Source: Sepioteuthis lessoniana (lineage: Eukaryota; Mollusca; Cephalopoda; Myopsida; Loliginidae). From it: DNA of 64,000 bases. Both the position numbers and the translations under genes were made by a program. The notes beneath the pieces are model-generated. The model ran no database searches. It worked only from the letters and a program-made list of their open reading frames with translations, and was not told where the DNA came from. Positions 1 through 13,100 of the stretch are shown here, piece after piece; positions within the stretch are counted from its first letter, which is position 1, and each line of letters starts with the position of its first letter. The stretch covers positions 162,450,292-162,514,291 of the forward strand of contig OY757904.1 of NCBI GenBank assembly GCA_963585895.1, read 5' to 3'.

Positions 1-3000
1 TTCCACAGAATTTTTTTTTTCAATAAGTAATAATTGTTGGTGGGAATATATAGGCAGGCACAATTGGAATATTAACAACAAAGTCCAAAGGTGTACCATT
101 GCTGTATTAAAGAGACTTTTTCAACCCCTGTTGTAACCTTGCCATAGTAACAAGTTGACAAATAGGAAACTGTTAAAAAATACACCAAGGTTTATTTACT
201 ACTAGGTAGAAAGCAGTTGCTGAGAGAAAGAAAGGAATTATGGAAACATGAGACGAGTGTCAACTAGACAAAAATAAGATATCCTAGTAAGAAAAATATG
301 AGCAGACACAGACCTTGAATTTTTTCCAGGTTCTAACATGCTTGTCCACTTTGGGGTGCCCCAGAATTTAGAGCTCAAACTTTATTCTTACATCTTTGTG
401 GCTCATTTTCCACAGATGTTTTCACCTTCTCACATCTTTTGCAGTTGACTATTTAAAAGGACACACAAATTGTGTCTTCACTTCCACCTGTCATGTTGGC
501 AGCAGAAACATCAACTTCTGCTCGTGGATGTGCATGAGATTTTGGGCCTCCAGTTTTCCTTAGTCATCTTTAATTACCACAAGTGCCTCGGCCTTTTTAT
601 TTGATGACTACGGTCTTATTTATTCATTCAATTACGTTACAAAGGGTCTAACAATTGCTGGTTTACATTGGTATAGCATCTCCAGGCAACTAATAGGAAA
701 ACTAACACAGAAGAAATATACAGAGCTTTAATAGAGCTCCAAGGTAGAACTCACTCCCAGCAAGCAGAGGCACCAAAACTATCTTAAAGCTGATTAGTTG
801 TGCTATATTTACATTACATGGTGTGTAAATCTAACAATAATAAAGAAAATTTTATCTCAAAAAGAAGGAAATAGATAAAAATAATTTCATAAAATCTTTG
901 GCAGAATTTCCTTGTGTATTTAGCTAAATAAAGATTCATGTAAAAAAAGCTTTTCAAAGATTTTTTTTTAGGACAAAAAAAAAAACAAAAAATCTATTCA
1001 GTTTTTCTTTTTTAAATAGTTGATTTTTACATCTAAATTCTAATTTTTAAAGTTCAAAACAAAATTGTTTCTGAAGAGTAGCTAACTATCAAACATTCTA
1101 CTTCTGATCAAAAAAATTGGAAACTTAAAAATGATGGAATTTCAAAACATTTTTAACAAAAGAAAATTGTTTAACATATTTCATAAGACAAAATGTGAAA
1201 ATTTATTTATTACTTGTTTAACAAAAAAAAAACGGATAATGAAATAAAAAGAATTAAGGTCGTGGCAACTGGCAACATGTGCAAGGCAAATACACTGTGA
1301 CAAAAAGCTGGAATGATCAGACAAATGACATTCCATTCAGGAATATGTTAAGAGAAAACATGAACAGAGTAAAACAGTCAAATATCTGCAAAAACAAATG
1401 ATGTATGAGCAACAAAAGAGTTTGATGTACAAACTTTTTGATGACAGGCGTTTCACTAAAATCAAATGAAGATGCACGTTAGTTATGACACAATCAAACA
1501 TGAAACATAAACCTCACTAAGTTAGATGCTATAATTAAAGGAATCATTCAGGCCATAGAATGGGAGGTAGAAATCATCTACTTGAAAATTGATTCACTGG
1601 GTGCATCGCTTGTTTTCAAATGACTGGTATCACGTGATCTCCCACTGAGAGAGGAGAAATAAGGAATTTCCACTACCCTCCATGTTTGAATTAGCCAAAG
1701 ATTGACCGTTAAAAGACAAATAAAGAATGTAGGTCAACTGTTGCATTCTCATATACATGTTCATGCAGGATACATACTGACGCAATGAATAACAGACGCA
1801 GGAAGACTTCTTTACAAATATATACCTCTCACTTTATTTGTAAGGGTTCGAAAAGGTTATTCAAGGTTTGCATGTGAGAAGGAGCAGGAGACTGAACATA
1901 ACTGTAATATTTTGACCTCCACTCTTATGGCCGGCAATGTTGTGTCTTTCTCGTTATCCTGATGCTCAACCGGAGGCCCTGGGGTCCACTCTGCTGGGTG
2001 CTGGCTTTTTTTACTGCATCTTATCAGCATCTTCTCTGGACCCCAATTCAATCAGGGCTCCCGAGGGCCCCTTCAGCCAGGTGTGGCTTTCCCTACCACA
2101 TCTCGTCTATCTCCGTCTCCAACTGGCACTGGGACTTGAACTCAACTGAGTTATATAATAGTTCAATGCCCATTTGATCTTTGAAATCACATGTTTAATC
2201 GTCATCGAGCGGAAATAACTGTCATGCAGTTCAGAGGTCACTCTCTTCCGGTACGTCAGTCTATGAGAGTATCATGAGATTTTTTAGCTTGTCCCATTTT
2301 GTTAGCCAGTTTCCGCCCACGCGATTTCCTCTAACTGCCATTGGAACGTGTCACTTCCTTCCGGTGCATCACCTTGAATGGCATTTTGGGCTGAGTCGAA
2401 GGTCAAAATATAACACAACTTCAGCCGGCCGTTGAAGGAAGAAAAAAATGTGGGTCAGGCTATCTGTACTCCGTGACCTCACTCGGGTCGCCTGACAGGG
2501 GAAGGAAGAAGATAGAAGCCAAATGATTGGCTAGAATCCCAAAGCGGAAATAGCCCCCTCCTTCCGTCAGCGGAAATAGGGAATAAGAAAGTCAGTTTTT
2601 GAAGACGAGGCCGTCGTGATAGGACGCAAGTCTCATGCCAAGACTCCGGGTAAAAAAAGCAGAAAGAATCCTGGACAAGAAGAAGAAACCATACCTTCAA
2701 GCCAGAACTAAATATAACAAAGTCCGTCAGCCCGTAAAAGAGAAAATATTCTCCACAGGAATCCATCAGAAAAGATAAGTAAATTATAAGACTGTTTCTT
2801 CCTGTACCCAATTATATACTCTCTCTCTCTTAATTTAAAGAAAGACTAAAAGGAAAGGAAAAAAGGAAGAAAGACATTTAGAATCATGTATTGTCCGCTA
2901 ATAATATAGCCGACACGTTGAATATGTGTATTCGCGTGTGTAGTAAAAAGATTGATATATTTTAATTTCCCACGTGTTGAAGTTGTTCATTTATGTCGTC

Positions 3001-4077
3001 TACTGTCAAGTTACTATTTCATGTATCTTTTTCAGCTTCTTCCGCCTTATGTTATTCTCGCTTAGATTTTCCTATGAATTCCTTTAAAAATATTATACAG
3101 GAAACCGGAGTTGTCGACTACTATAATTAATATTATTACATCTAAACCTAGAGGTCCATATCTTCCATTGTTCTAGGGTAGGAAGAACTAGCGGCCTTGG
3201 TGGGTGTGGGTGTAGTGTGAAATTTGGAAACCCCTTGCCAACGGCGGTCAGTCTAGCCCTAATTAACCCCCACATAATATGCCAGTTCCTATATGCCCGA
3301 GAAAGGACTCTGAACAAGGACTTATTCTATGAGGGATCAAGTGCCAGACTGCCCTGTCTTCACATGTGCAAAAAAAATAACTCCCCGTTTGGTGAGAACA
3401 ATATTTAAATGCACCAGTTCCCATACGCTTTTAAATGGTTGCTCATCCGGGGATCTTTTTATTTTAATTTGCCGTCACACTGGCAAAAGGAGAATCAGCA
3501 CAAAGACTACAAGTGAGATGTTGATTAAGAGAAGGTTATGTTTGCAGAGCTAATCAAAGAATATGGTTTGCATGTTGACACTGGCCTTATTAAGTCCAGA
3601 CAAATCAAAGTGAACAGACTTACTTGTGTTCCACAGAAGTCTCTCAAAGCAATATTGAAGAAAGAGCCAACACTACAGATCTGTATTGAATCCAATGACT
3701 CAAGCCAAGTAGAATACTAGATATATATTCCCATCATCAGATAAACCACATACTTTATCAGAAGAATCAAAAGAGGCTATCAAAAATTGCTTAGCATGCT
3801 GAAATGTTTATCCAGCTCTGATTCAATGACAGAAGCTTAAAGTGGCTGGATATAATGCACTATGGCCGCATCCACAACTTGATAAATTGTGATCCAAGAT
3901 GATTTGCCATCCAATGGTGATTATAAAATGAAACAATTTGAGACTGTTCTTCAAAAAGTGGACCCCCATCCCAAATGAAATCTTGACCGAAAACGACATT
4001 GTTATATTTTGACACAAAAGCTTGAAAAACAAAATAAATAAATAAATTAAAAATTAAATAAATAAATGAAAACTCAC
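1..4077. other. Intronic or flanking sequence, no gene supported
   Basis: AT-rich and low complexity up to about 1740. A GC-richer patch at about 1740..2500 has no recognised protein. 3180..4020 shows short broken open stretches on both strands, including CVPQKSLKAILKKEP at about 3627..3671 (plus), which might be decayed transposon coding sequence, but no family could be assigned. I searched the minus strand for the end of the RA domain and its stop codon without success. Confidence 0.5.
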
Positions 4078-4152
4078 CTTGACCATTAATTAGAATGTAG
4101 AGATCATAATCTTGTGGGTTAGTGATCCTGAATTTATGAGCTATCATGGCAC
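4078..4152 (-). CDS. RIN: RIN homologue exon (last placed): Ras-association domain
   Basis: Two bases, 24 codons, one base; acceptor TTATGCAG, donor GTGAGT. Translation (C)AMIAHKFRITNPQDYDLY then ILINGQ, the RA-domain pattern that binds GTP-Ras. The coding sequence must continue to the left; I found no credible continuation within 1..4077. Confidence 0.93.
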
Positions 4153-7100
4153 CTGCATAAAACAAGAATTTCACACACTCATTGAGAGAGAGAAAAAAAA
4201 AATCAAACATCTAAAATAGACAAGTAATAAGTTTATGAAAATAAAAACATATATAAATCTCTGTCAATGTCTTAATATAGACGTTTACATCTGCACATCA
4301 CTTCAATCAAGAAGAAAAAAAGCAGAGTATAAGTCTTATACATTTTGTAATGTGAACAGTTTCTTTAGATTGTATCAACTAAAACCAATTGTTTAAATGC
4401 CGAAGAATTATCTCCCTTACATTAAATAATTAATACTCCAGGACAAATCAAATTTGAAAGTTTTAAATAAATGATATTAACATTGATACAGAAAAATTGG
4501 TCAAAGTCTTTGATTACCTTTTCTTCTAATCTAAATAATCATACCATAAATATGTAATTTACATAGAAAAAACAAAATGTTAACTTGTTATTTAGTTGAT
4601 ATTTATTGAATAATGCTAGGTTGATACAAGGCCTGATTTATGAAGCAATATGTGATAAATGAAATTACTAACAATGACTTAAAAGTTTGGCATATTAATC
4701 ATCACTCGGCAACAAATTTTCAACTACATATTTCCTAACAGAATGATAATTTCTTAAAACCCAACATTTTTTTTTAAACTCAAGATTTTCTCCTTCCTAC
4801 ACAATCAAATATTTATATCTACAATATAAATCACATGAACATGATAAAAAAATAAAAAAAAATTAAAAAAAAGCTTCCCCATCCCTAAATTTTTTTTCGT
4901 GAATTATATCAAATTCAAAAAATAAAACAAAAATTAAATAACAGCATTTTTTTATAAGCATAAAAGAACATTTGCAGTGATTATACTGATAAAACAATAG
5001 AAATATATGAAGGTTGCAATAAAAGTAATACATCCAATTGTATTATATCAAGGGTGTTGATGGTATGGCAGGAAGGATAAACTTTCTTGTCAATAACTCA
5101 TAATTATTTTGTCAGAGAGAAGCTGAACATAAGTCAAACAAAATGGCATCTGACATGAAGAAATACAAAAATGTATCATTAAACTTCTTCATGTGCAAAA
5201 AAATTACACCTATTGACATTCATTTTCAAAGTCTGTGTGATATGGGGAGTAATAGGCCTTAATTTAATATATCAGCTCATTATATGTTGGCAGGGGTTTT
5301 GAATTCAGAATTCTCCTATTTCTCAACAAGTTGTCAAGCCAAAACTAGAACCCAAACTGCCCAACTATTTGACTCACTGCTGAGAGAAGAGAGATGAATT
5401 TATGTCTCATTCCCAAGAGCATTAGCACAAAATGAATGATGGCAGCTCCAGCTTACCAATTCAATTTTCTTTATTTGCTAATTATTATGCTACCAATGCC
5501 CTCCTCTCTTCTCTCTCTATATATATATATATATATAACACAGAGAGAAAGAATGTTAAAGATTACCCTCTTTGCAATACGAAGTAAATCAAATCTATCT
5601 GATACAAAAAACAAATGATAAAGATATAAAAACAAAAAATGTCTATTAAAAACACACACAAAAAAGTTCAATTAAAAATTATGAAAAGACAAAAACAGGT
5701 AAATTTTCTCAGTTTTAATTTTCATTCAACAAAAACAAGAAACAAGTTTCAGTTTAAATAAAAGAATTTAAAGTAATATTTCTAATTTTGTGTGGAAATC
5801 TTTGGTGAGAGACAAAAAACATGTGGAACTTGAACTAAAAAATATCCTATGAAAAAATAATTTCTTTTACCTCAAAATCTCTCTATGTATAAATGTGAGA
5901 GGAAAAAAAAGTTCAAACAGTTGATGTGAGTATAGATCAGGGACAACAGGTTTCAGCAGTGGCAACAATGTTAATGTCATCTACGAGGATCATTAAATAA
6001 GTTTCCAGACTTTTTTCATATGGACACTTTTATTGATAGTACACACATGAAACTCTAGTCCCCTTCAAAGTAATCTCCTCTGGCTGCAATGCACTTGTTG
6101 TACCATTCCAACAACTTCTGGAAGGCCCCATTGAAGTCCTCTTGTGTGAGCATGTCAATGACCTTCGTCACAGCCTCTTTCATTTCCTCAATTGTCTCAT
6201 AATGACAGCCTCTGAGCTTAGGGAATAACCAAAAGTTCCAGGGAGCAAGGTCTGGACTATGGGGAAGCTGAGGAAATGTCTTGATGCCCATCTTGGTCAA
6301 ATAGTCTGTGACAAGGATGGAGTTGTAGATTGGTGCATTGTCCTGGTGGAAATGCCACTGACCTGATTTGAAGAGAGCAGGCCTCTTCTGACAGAATCTC
6401 TTCCTGAACTCCCTTAAAACCTCAACATAGTAACCCTAACCCTTTGGCCAATCAACTCTGGTCTATTGACTTCCTTACTCCTCCCACACCTCTCATCATC
6501 CCTTACAGACTCCCTGCCTTTCTTGAATCTCTTATGGCATTCAAAAACTGATGCTCAATTCATGCAAGATCTCGAAAAGCAGTCTGAAGCATTCCATACG
6601 TTTCTGTGGCATTTTTTCCAAGTTTAAAACAGAATTTTATTACATATCGTTCTTTTCAAGTGTCCTCATAGCATTTTTGAAATTCACCAGCTGTGACAAT
6701 CAGACTTTAGTAGGGTGTATTCCAATTGCTGCTGTAGCTGTTCATTTGAACCTGAAATCATAAAAATTGGTCAGTCATCTCAGAAGATGTATTTTCTAGC
6801 TCTGCACAGCTGTCAACTCATGAAATAAAGAATGCCTTAAATCAGCTGCTGCAGGCAATTATGACCAGGAAACTGTATAGGAAGCTGAACGTTAGCTTCA
6901 ATATGTTACAAACAACATTGGCACATCACAAAGTTTGTGTCAGGGCTTAGACAAAACCTGAAAGACTGATGAACAAAAGTCTGTCAATACCTGCTGAATC
7001 AATACAAGGTTGAATGTAACAGTTATCTAGACCACTAGTGACAAGACATGGGGTCACCACTAGTGTAATATAGTGGGCACTACCCACTACCAGTAAACCC

Positions 7101-10100
7101 AGTGCTGGGCTGTGTGACTGACAGCAAGAGGTCAATTGTTGGTTGGTTGATTGGGTTTAATGGCATATCAACCTCTATAGGTTATTTAATGCCAAAGCCT
7201 GTTTACACGTATGTACGATTTGCAGACACATAATTTAATCATACCATACTAAAACTATACAACTCATTTACTTGCATATGAGTAAGTATTTGCAATTATT
7301 TCTATGTGACATTAGGTTATTAAGTGATGATAGTGTTTTTTTGTTTTTGTTTCTCATTACTATTTCTACCCACACAAGCATAAATCTATTCAGCAATAAT
7401 TTGCTTTCTGTTGATTATTTTGTTGTTTTCGGGATTGTAACCAAATCTATATTTTCTGGTACAACCCGGTCTCTTTCAAGAACGACAAGACATTATCCAT
7501 GTGGACATTCTCAAATAAGTCCTTTATGGAATTTGCATGGAAATAGCGCTTTCTGATGTCATTAAAAACTTTACACTCAAGGAGAACGTGTTTGATTGTG
7601 CAGGGCGTTTGGCATGTCGAGCACTATGGTTGCTGTTCTTGCTTGAGTATAAAAGAGTGCATAAGTCTGCTGTGACCAATACACAATCGCGTTATTGTTA
7701 CTTGCTTTTTTCGCGATTTTCGAAAGGCTTGGATGCCATCCTCCCAAAAAGGGTTTGACCTGAAATAGTTTATTGCTGGTATTTCTATTCCAGCGTTGTT
7801 GCCATTTTTTATGGAGGAAATTATTTATTTTCGGTTTCAGATCGGTGTATGGGATGTTGTACTTTTCAGGGGTCAAATCTAAAGCCGATTTTGCTGCCGC
7901 GTCTGCTCTATGATTTCCTCTCACCCCAATGTGGCTTGGAATCCAACAAAAAACGATTTCTTTGTTTAATGTTGAGTGTAGTCTGCAAAGTAGTTTGACA
8001 ATAAGTGGGTGCTCTAGTTTTTTGTTGTTTAATGATAATAGGACAGAGAGCGAGTCTGAGAATATGATGAATTTTTTGTGTTTTTCTTTCGAGATAATGT
8101 CGAGAGCCAAGTCTATTGCACAGGCCTCAGCTGTGAAAATAGAACTATCCATTGGCAGAGCTTTTGTTTTTATTATTTTGTTTAAGACTGCTGCACATGC
8201 TGTTTTATTGTAGTCTTTGGATCCATCTGTATAGATACATAGATAGTCGGGATACTGTTGGAGGATATTTTGATGTTTTTCTTGGTAGGTGAAGGGATGT
8301 GTCTTTGTTTTATGGAGTTGATTCAGTTGAAGGTTAACTTTTGGATTTTTAATGATCCAAGGTGGTATTTGTGGCAAGGTGCTTTTATGGATATTATCTA
8401 GAGGAATGCTGGCTTTTTTGAGAATAGGCTCCATACGGAGGCCAAATGGTCTAATTGATTTTTCTTTCTGGTCGAAATATTTTCTATATTTTGGATCAAA
8501 GGTGCAGTCATATGCTGGATTAGAGGGAGAAGATTTAAGTTTGGTGTAATATTGGAGGGCTAATTTTTCACTTCTGATCTGTAGAGGTGCTTCGTGAGCT
8601 TCGGTGTATAAGCTGTCAATTGGAGAAGTTCTAAATGCTCCTAATACCAGTCGTAAGCTTCCATGGTGAATAGGGTCAAGTTGTTTCAGATATGATTTCC
8701 TGGCAGATCTATATACGAAAATGCCATAGTCGAGTTGAGAGCGGAGAAGAGTTCTATATAACTTAATTAGAGTTTGACGGTCAGTTCCCCACTCTGTGTG
8801 GGCAACGACTCGCAGAAGTTGTTGGGCACGGGTTGATTTGTTTTTTTAGGTATTTTATGTGTGGGATGAATGAAAGTTTTTTATCGAATATTATACCGAG
8901 GAATTTGTATTCGTTAACGACTGGTATTTCGGAGTCATCAATTTTTAGGAGAGGGTCATTGTGCATTTTCCTTAGAGAGCAAAAATGCACGCATTTAGTT
9001 TTTGACTTGGAGAACTTGAATCCATTTTCTCTTGCCCATTTATTTACTTTGTTTAAGTTTAGTTGAAGTTGTCGCTCTACTATGTTCATATGAGTGGCCC
9101 GATAGCATATGACGAAGTCGTCGACGTAGAGAGCACAGTCGATTGAGGGGGTTAGACATTTGATAATGTTATTGATTTTTATGGAGAAGAGAGTAACAGA
9201 GAGGATGCTGCCTCCTCTTGATGTTGTGAGTTTGAAAGGGTGGATCCCATGCATACCCTAAATGTTCTTTCGAAGAGAAAGTTTTTTATGAACATCGGCA
9301 GTCTTCCTCTTAAGCCTAGATTATAGAGGTCCCGCAAAATACCATACTTCCACGTAGTGTCATAAGCCTTCTCTAAGTCAAAAAATACTGCTGTCAGTAT
9401 GAAGGCTTCTCTGATGAAGGTTTCTAGTCGTATCAAATGATCTATGGTTCCTCTTCTTTTCCGGAATCCTGTTTGCATATTTGTTATTAGACCATTTGTC
9501 TCGAGATACCACGTCAGTCTACTATTTATCATCCGCTCCATCGTCTTACAAAGGCAGCTAGTCAATGCGATGGGTCGATAATTCTGCGGGTTCGATGTAT
9601 CTTTGCCCGATTTGGGGGTCGGGACAATTATTGATTGTCTCCATGTTTCTGGGAAAGTACTGTTCACTCAAATATTATTATATAGCTTTAGTAGGCATTT
9701 GACTGATTCATCTGGTAGCTGTTTGAGGAACTCGTGTACTTCATCAGGACCGACAGCTGAGTGGTTGGATTTTTTTATGGAGTCCACGAGTTCAGTTAGG
9801 GTAAATGGCTTATTGTATTCTTCGGAGTTATTTGAAGAGAACTTTATTTTTTTATTTTCGAGGGTGGGTTTGATTTTATAGAATTCTGTGTTGAATTGGC
9901 TGGAGGAGTTTTTAGAAAATGTTTCTGCAAGAAGATCTGCTATGGCCATTTTACCTGTTATTTTGTGGTTTGTTACGGAGAGGTGTTTTAGTGGAGTTGA
10001 TTGTTTTTTACCGGCTATTTTTCGAATCATGAGCCAAACCGTTTTGATGTTAGAAGAGGTATTTAGCTTGCTCACGTAATTTTGCCAGGATTTTTTCTTG

Positions 10101-13100
10101 GCTTCTCTGATGATTTTACGGGCGTTAGCTCGGTGGAATTTAAAAGAGATTAAATTGGAGGTTGTGGGTTCAGTGTTGAATTTCCGCAAAGCTGCTCGTC
10201 GTAGGCGAATAGCCTGTTTACATTCTTTGCTGAACCAAGGTCTGTCTCGTTTATGAATTGTTGGGTTGTGTGGAATGCATGTTTTAGCTGTATTTATAAG
10301 TTTTTTTGAGAATTCGGGAATAGTTTTGGTATTGTTTACTATGAGGTGTTTTTGACATTGAGAGCGAAATTCTTCCCAGTTAGCTTTATTTAACCTCCAC
10401 TGGGGAAGGTCGTCATCTTGAGGGTGCAAACTCTCGAGTACAATTGGGAAATGGACACTCTCGCATGTGTCGTCATACATCATCTAGGTGAAATCAAGGA
10501 AAAGTGAAGTGTTGCAGAGGGTTAAATCAATGGCTGAGTAGGTAGCAGATGATGGATCCAGATGTGTTGGTGATTTTTTGTTGAATAGGCAGAGATTATA
10601 ATTGTTAATGATATTTTCAAGAGTTTGGCCTTTGTGGTTTGTGCTTCTACAGCCCCACATGGTGTTATGGCTGTTAAAATCGCCAAGTAGAATAAAAGGT
10701 GTGGGTAGTTGCTGTAATATGTTATTGATTTCACTTTCATTTATGGCATCATGGGGCGGAATATATAGAGAGCAGATATTAATTGTTCTGTGTAAAGTCA
10801 CTTTGACAGCTATTGCTTGGAGTTGAGTGTTGAGGTGGATTTTGCTTTGAGTTATGTTGTTTCTAATAAGGATTGAGAAACCATCCGAAGCTCTATGACC
10901 GGTATTGTTGATGAAATTGTAACTTTGGTGGTTTTTTATTGTGATATCATCATTAGTTTTCAGAAATGTTTCTTGAAGGCAGACAATGGCAGGTTGTTGT
11001 TGAGTCATCAATAAGAGCAGTTCGCTCCTATTGGCTTTGATTCCGCGGCAGTTCCACTGGATTATTTTGCGGTTCATTGTTAGACCTTAGATCTGGACTG
11101 TTTGATCGTTTATTTTTATGGCCTTTATGTTTATGTACTTGGGGGCTGTTTTCTGTTTCAATCTTTTCTAAAATTTTTAATTTGTTACTTGCGTCAACAT
11201 TTTCATTTAGTTTTGGATTAATTTTTGGCTTGTCTTTGTGTAGTTTCTTGTTTGGAGAGGTATCTGTAGAATTGGATGGTCTTATTTGGGATCTCCTATC
11301 TTTTGGTCTTGTTTTAGAAGGGGATTTCTCCGTGACACATTTAGTTGGTTGTGTGGTTGGTGATAGCTCCATGCTCTTTTCTACATCGGTCTTAACCGTG
11401 GAGGTGTGTGAGTGTGCAGGTGTCTTCACTTTGTCTGCTACAAGATCTGCCTTTGTAGTTGGTGTCTCTGAAATTTTGTTAGTATCAAGGGAGGCTCTTA
11501 TTTCATTGATATAGCCTTCCCAGTCGCCCGGCTCCAGCCGAATCAATTTTTTTACTATCCTCTCGTAATTATACTGGGTTTTATTGCGCTGGACAGCTTG
11601 AGAGTAGGTTGTGGTCTTAGATCCTACTATCATTTTCCGCGCTTCATTGAATGGGATGTTGTTCTTGTGTTTGATTCCCAGTATTTCTTTTTCTAGTTTC
11701 CAACTCTCACAGGATCGTGCATAGACGGGATGATCGCCTCTGCAATTCGCACACTTATACGGATTGTTGCAATTGTCAATATGGTGGTCAGGATCTTGTT
11801 GTGCACATTTGCCACATACTTTTCGACCTCTACAATTATCTTCGTGATGGCCGTATTTTTGACAATTGTAGCAATGCAATGGATTGGGTATGAATTACTC
11901 AACTCTCTCCATTGTGTAGCCTACTTTTATCCTCTCCGGTATTTTGGGTTGGTCAAATGTCATTATGTAGGTGTTTGTTTCAATGAGTTTACCCTCTTTT
12001 TTGATTGTAACTCTCTTCACTTCTGTTACACCTTGTTTCTTCATTTCTTTTTTTATTTCATCAATTGTGCATAATGACAACTCCTTACTTCTTACAACCC
12101 CTTTACTTATGTTCAAGGATTTGTGAGGGTAAGTTTTAACGTTTATAGTGTGGAATTTCGTCATTTTCAGTAGGAAATCGGCATTTTTCCTTTTATCTAC
12201 TTCAACGAGCGAAGTTTGATTTTTTAGTTTTTTTATGTGGACGGGCGTCATATTACTAGATATTACCTTTTCAATTAAAAAAGGTGATAAGTTTGTTATT
12301 GGTGTTTCCGTGGATTCAATTATTATGAATCCACGGAAACTTGCCACACCTTCGTAGTCCGATTCAGTTTCCGTTAGGGAGCGTTTCAGTTTTTTTGATG
12401 AAGAAAAAGCCATGATTGGTAATTGTTGTTCACTGGTCCTATGCTCCACCAGCCACCATGGACTCCAACTTGAGAAGGGAATGAACCAAGGGGGCAACCC
12501 ATTCGCCTTGGCTGAGACGGGGATACAAAACCAGTATACTCATGCAAAGAGTATGATTCTGAGCCTCTGCTAAATTATGCTTTTTAAAAAACAACAATCT
12601 CACAGCGGTCATAAGTCCTACCTCAGCACAATTGACCCTCAGCCCCCGCCTTCTAGCACATATGGAAAAAAGAGGGTTGGAAATAGTTCCGCAAAAGTAG
12701 ATCGAACAGTTCCACAAGAGCAGATTGTATGATACGATCGGGAAAGTAAAAAAAAACAAAAACATATGTGCTAGGGCATATCGGGACCAGCCGATTGATC
12801 GGATCGGGCCCAATCCGACCGCCCGTCAGACCAAGTAAGGGCCAAAGTGATGTGTTGCAAGCCATTGACCACTCTGTCACCGGATCAATGACTGCTCAAC
12901 CACCAGGGATCCGTCCTAGCGCCTTATGGGTCGCCACCCACGGCCAACAGGTGGCCTCATTGGGGGGGGGGTCTTACCCCTCTGCAGAGGTGCAGTCGGC
13001 GTATTCTACAGCCCCAGCCGACAGGGCGAGAGGTCAATTGTGGGAACTCTCACAGTGGATACAAGAAACAGTCACATGTGAAGGTTTTTAAAAAGGGTCA

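Larger units (their letters stand above)
7430..12415 (-). mobile_element. I-like non-LTR retrotransposon (LINE), nearly full length, decayed
   Basis: On the minus strand an ORF1 with zinc knuckles is followed by an ORF2 with apurinic endonuclease, reverse transcriptase and RNase H, the arrangement of I-group LINEs (I, Nimb and relatives; group named from domain order, not a database match). About 5 kb, embedded in the long intron between the last two placed RIN exons and in the same orientation as that gene. Both ORFs are interrupted by a few stops and frameshifts, but most catalytic residues are preserved. The exact ends are not visible. Confidence 0.85.

Noticed and set aside
2479-2811. 110-codon minus-strand open frame
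   Set aside because: No start context, domain or splice support; hydrophobic residues reflect T-rich codons.
6425-6442. Two TAACCC repeats resembling telomeric DNA
   Set aside because: Only two units at the break point of a mariner fragment; not a telomeric tract.
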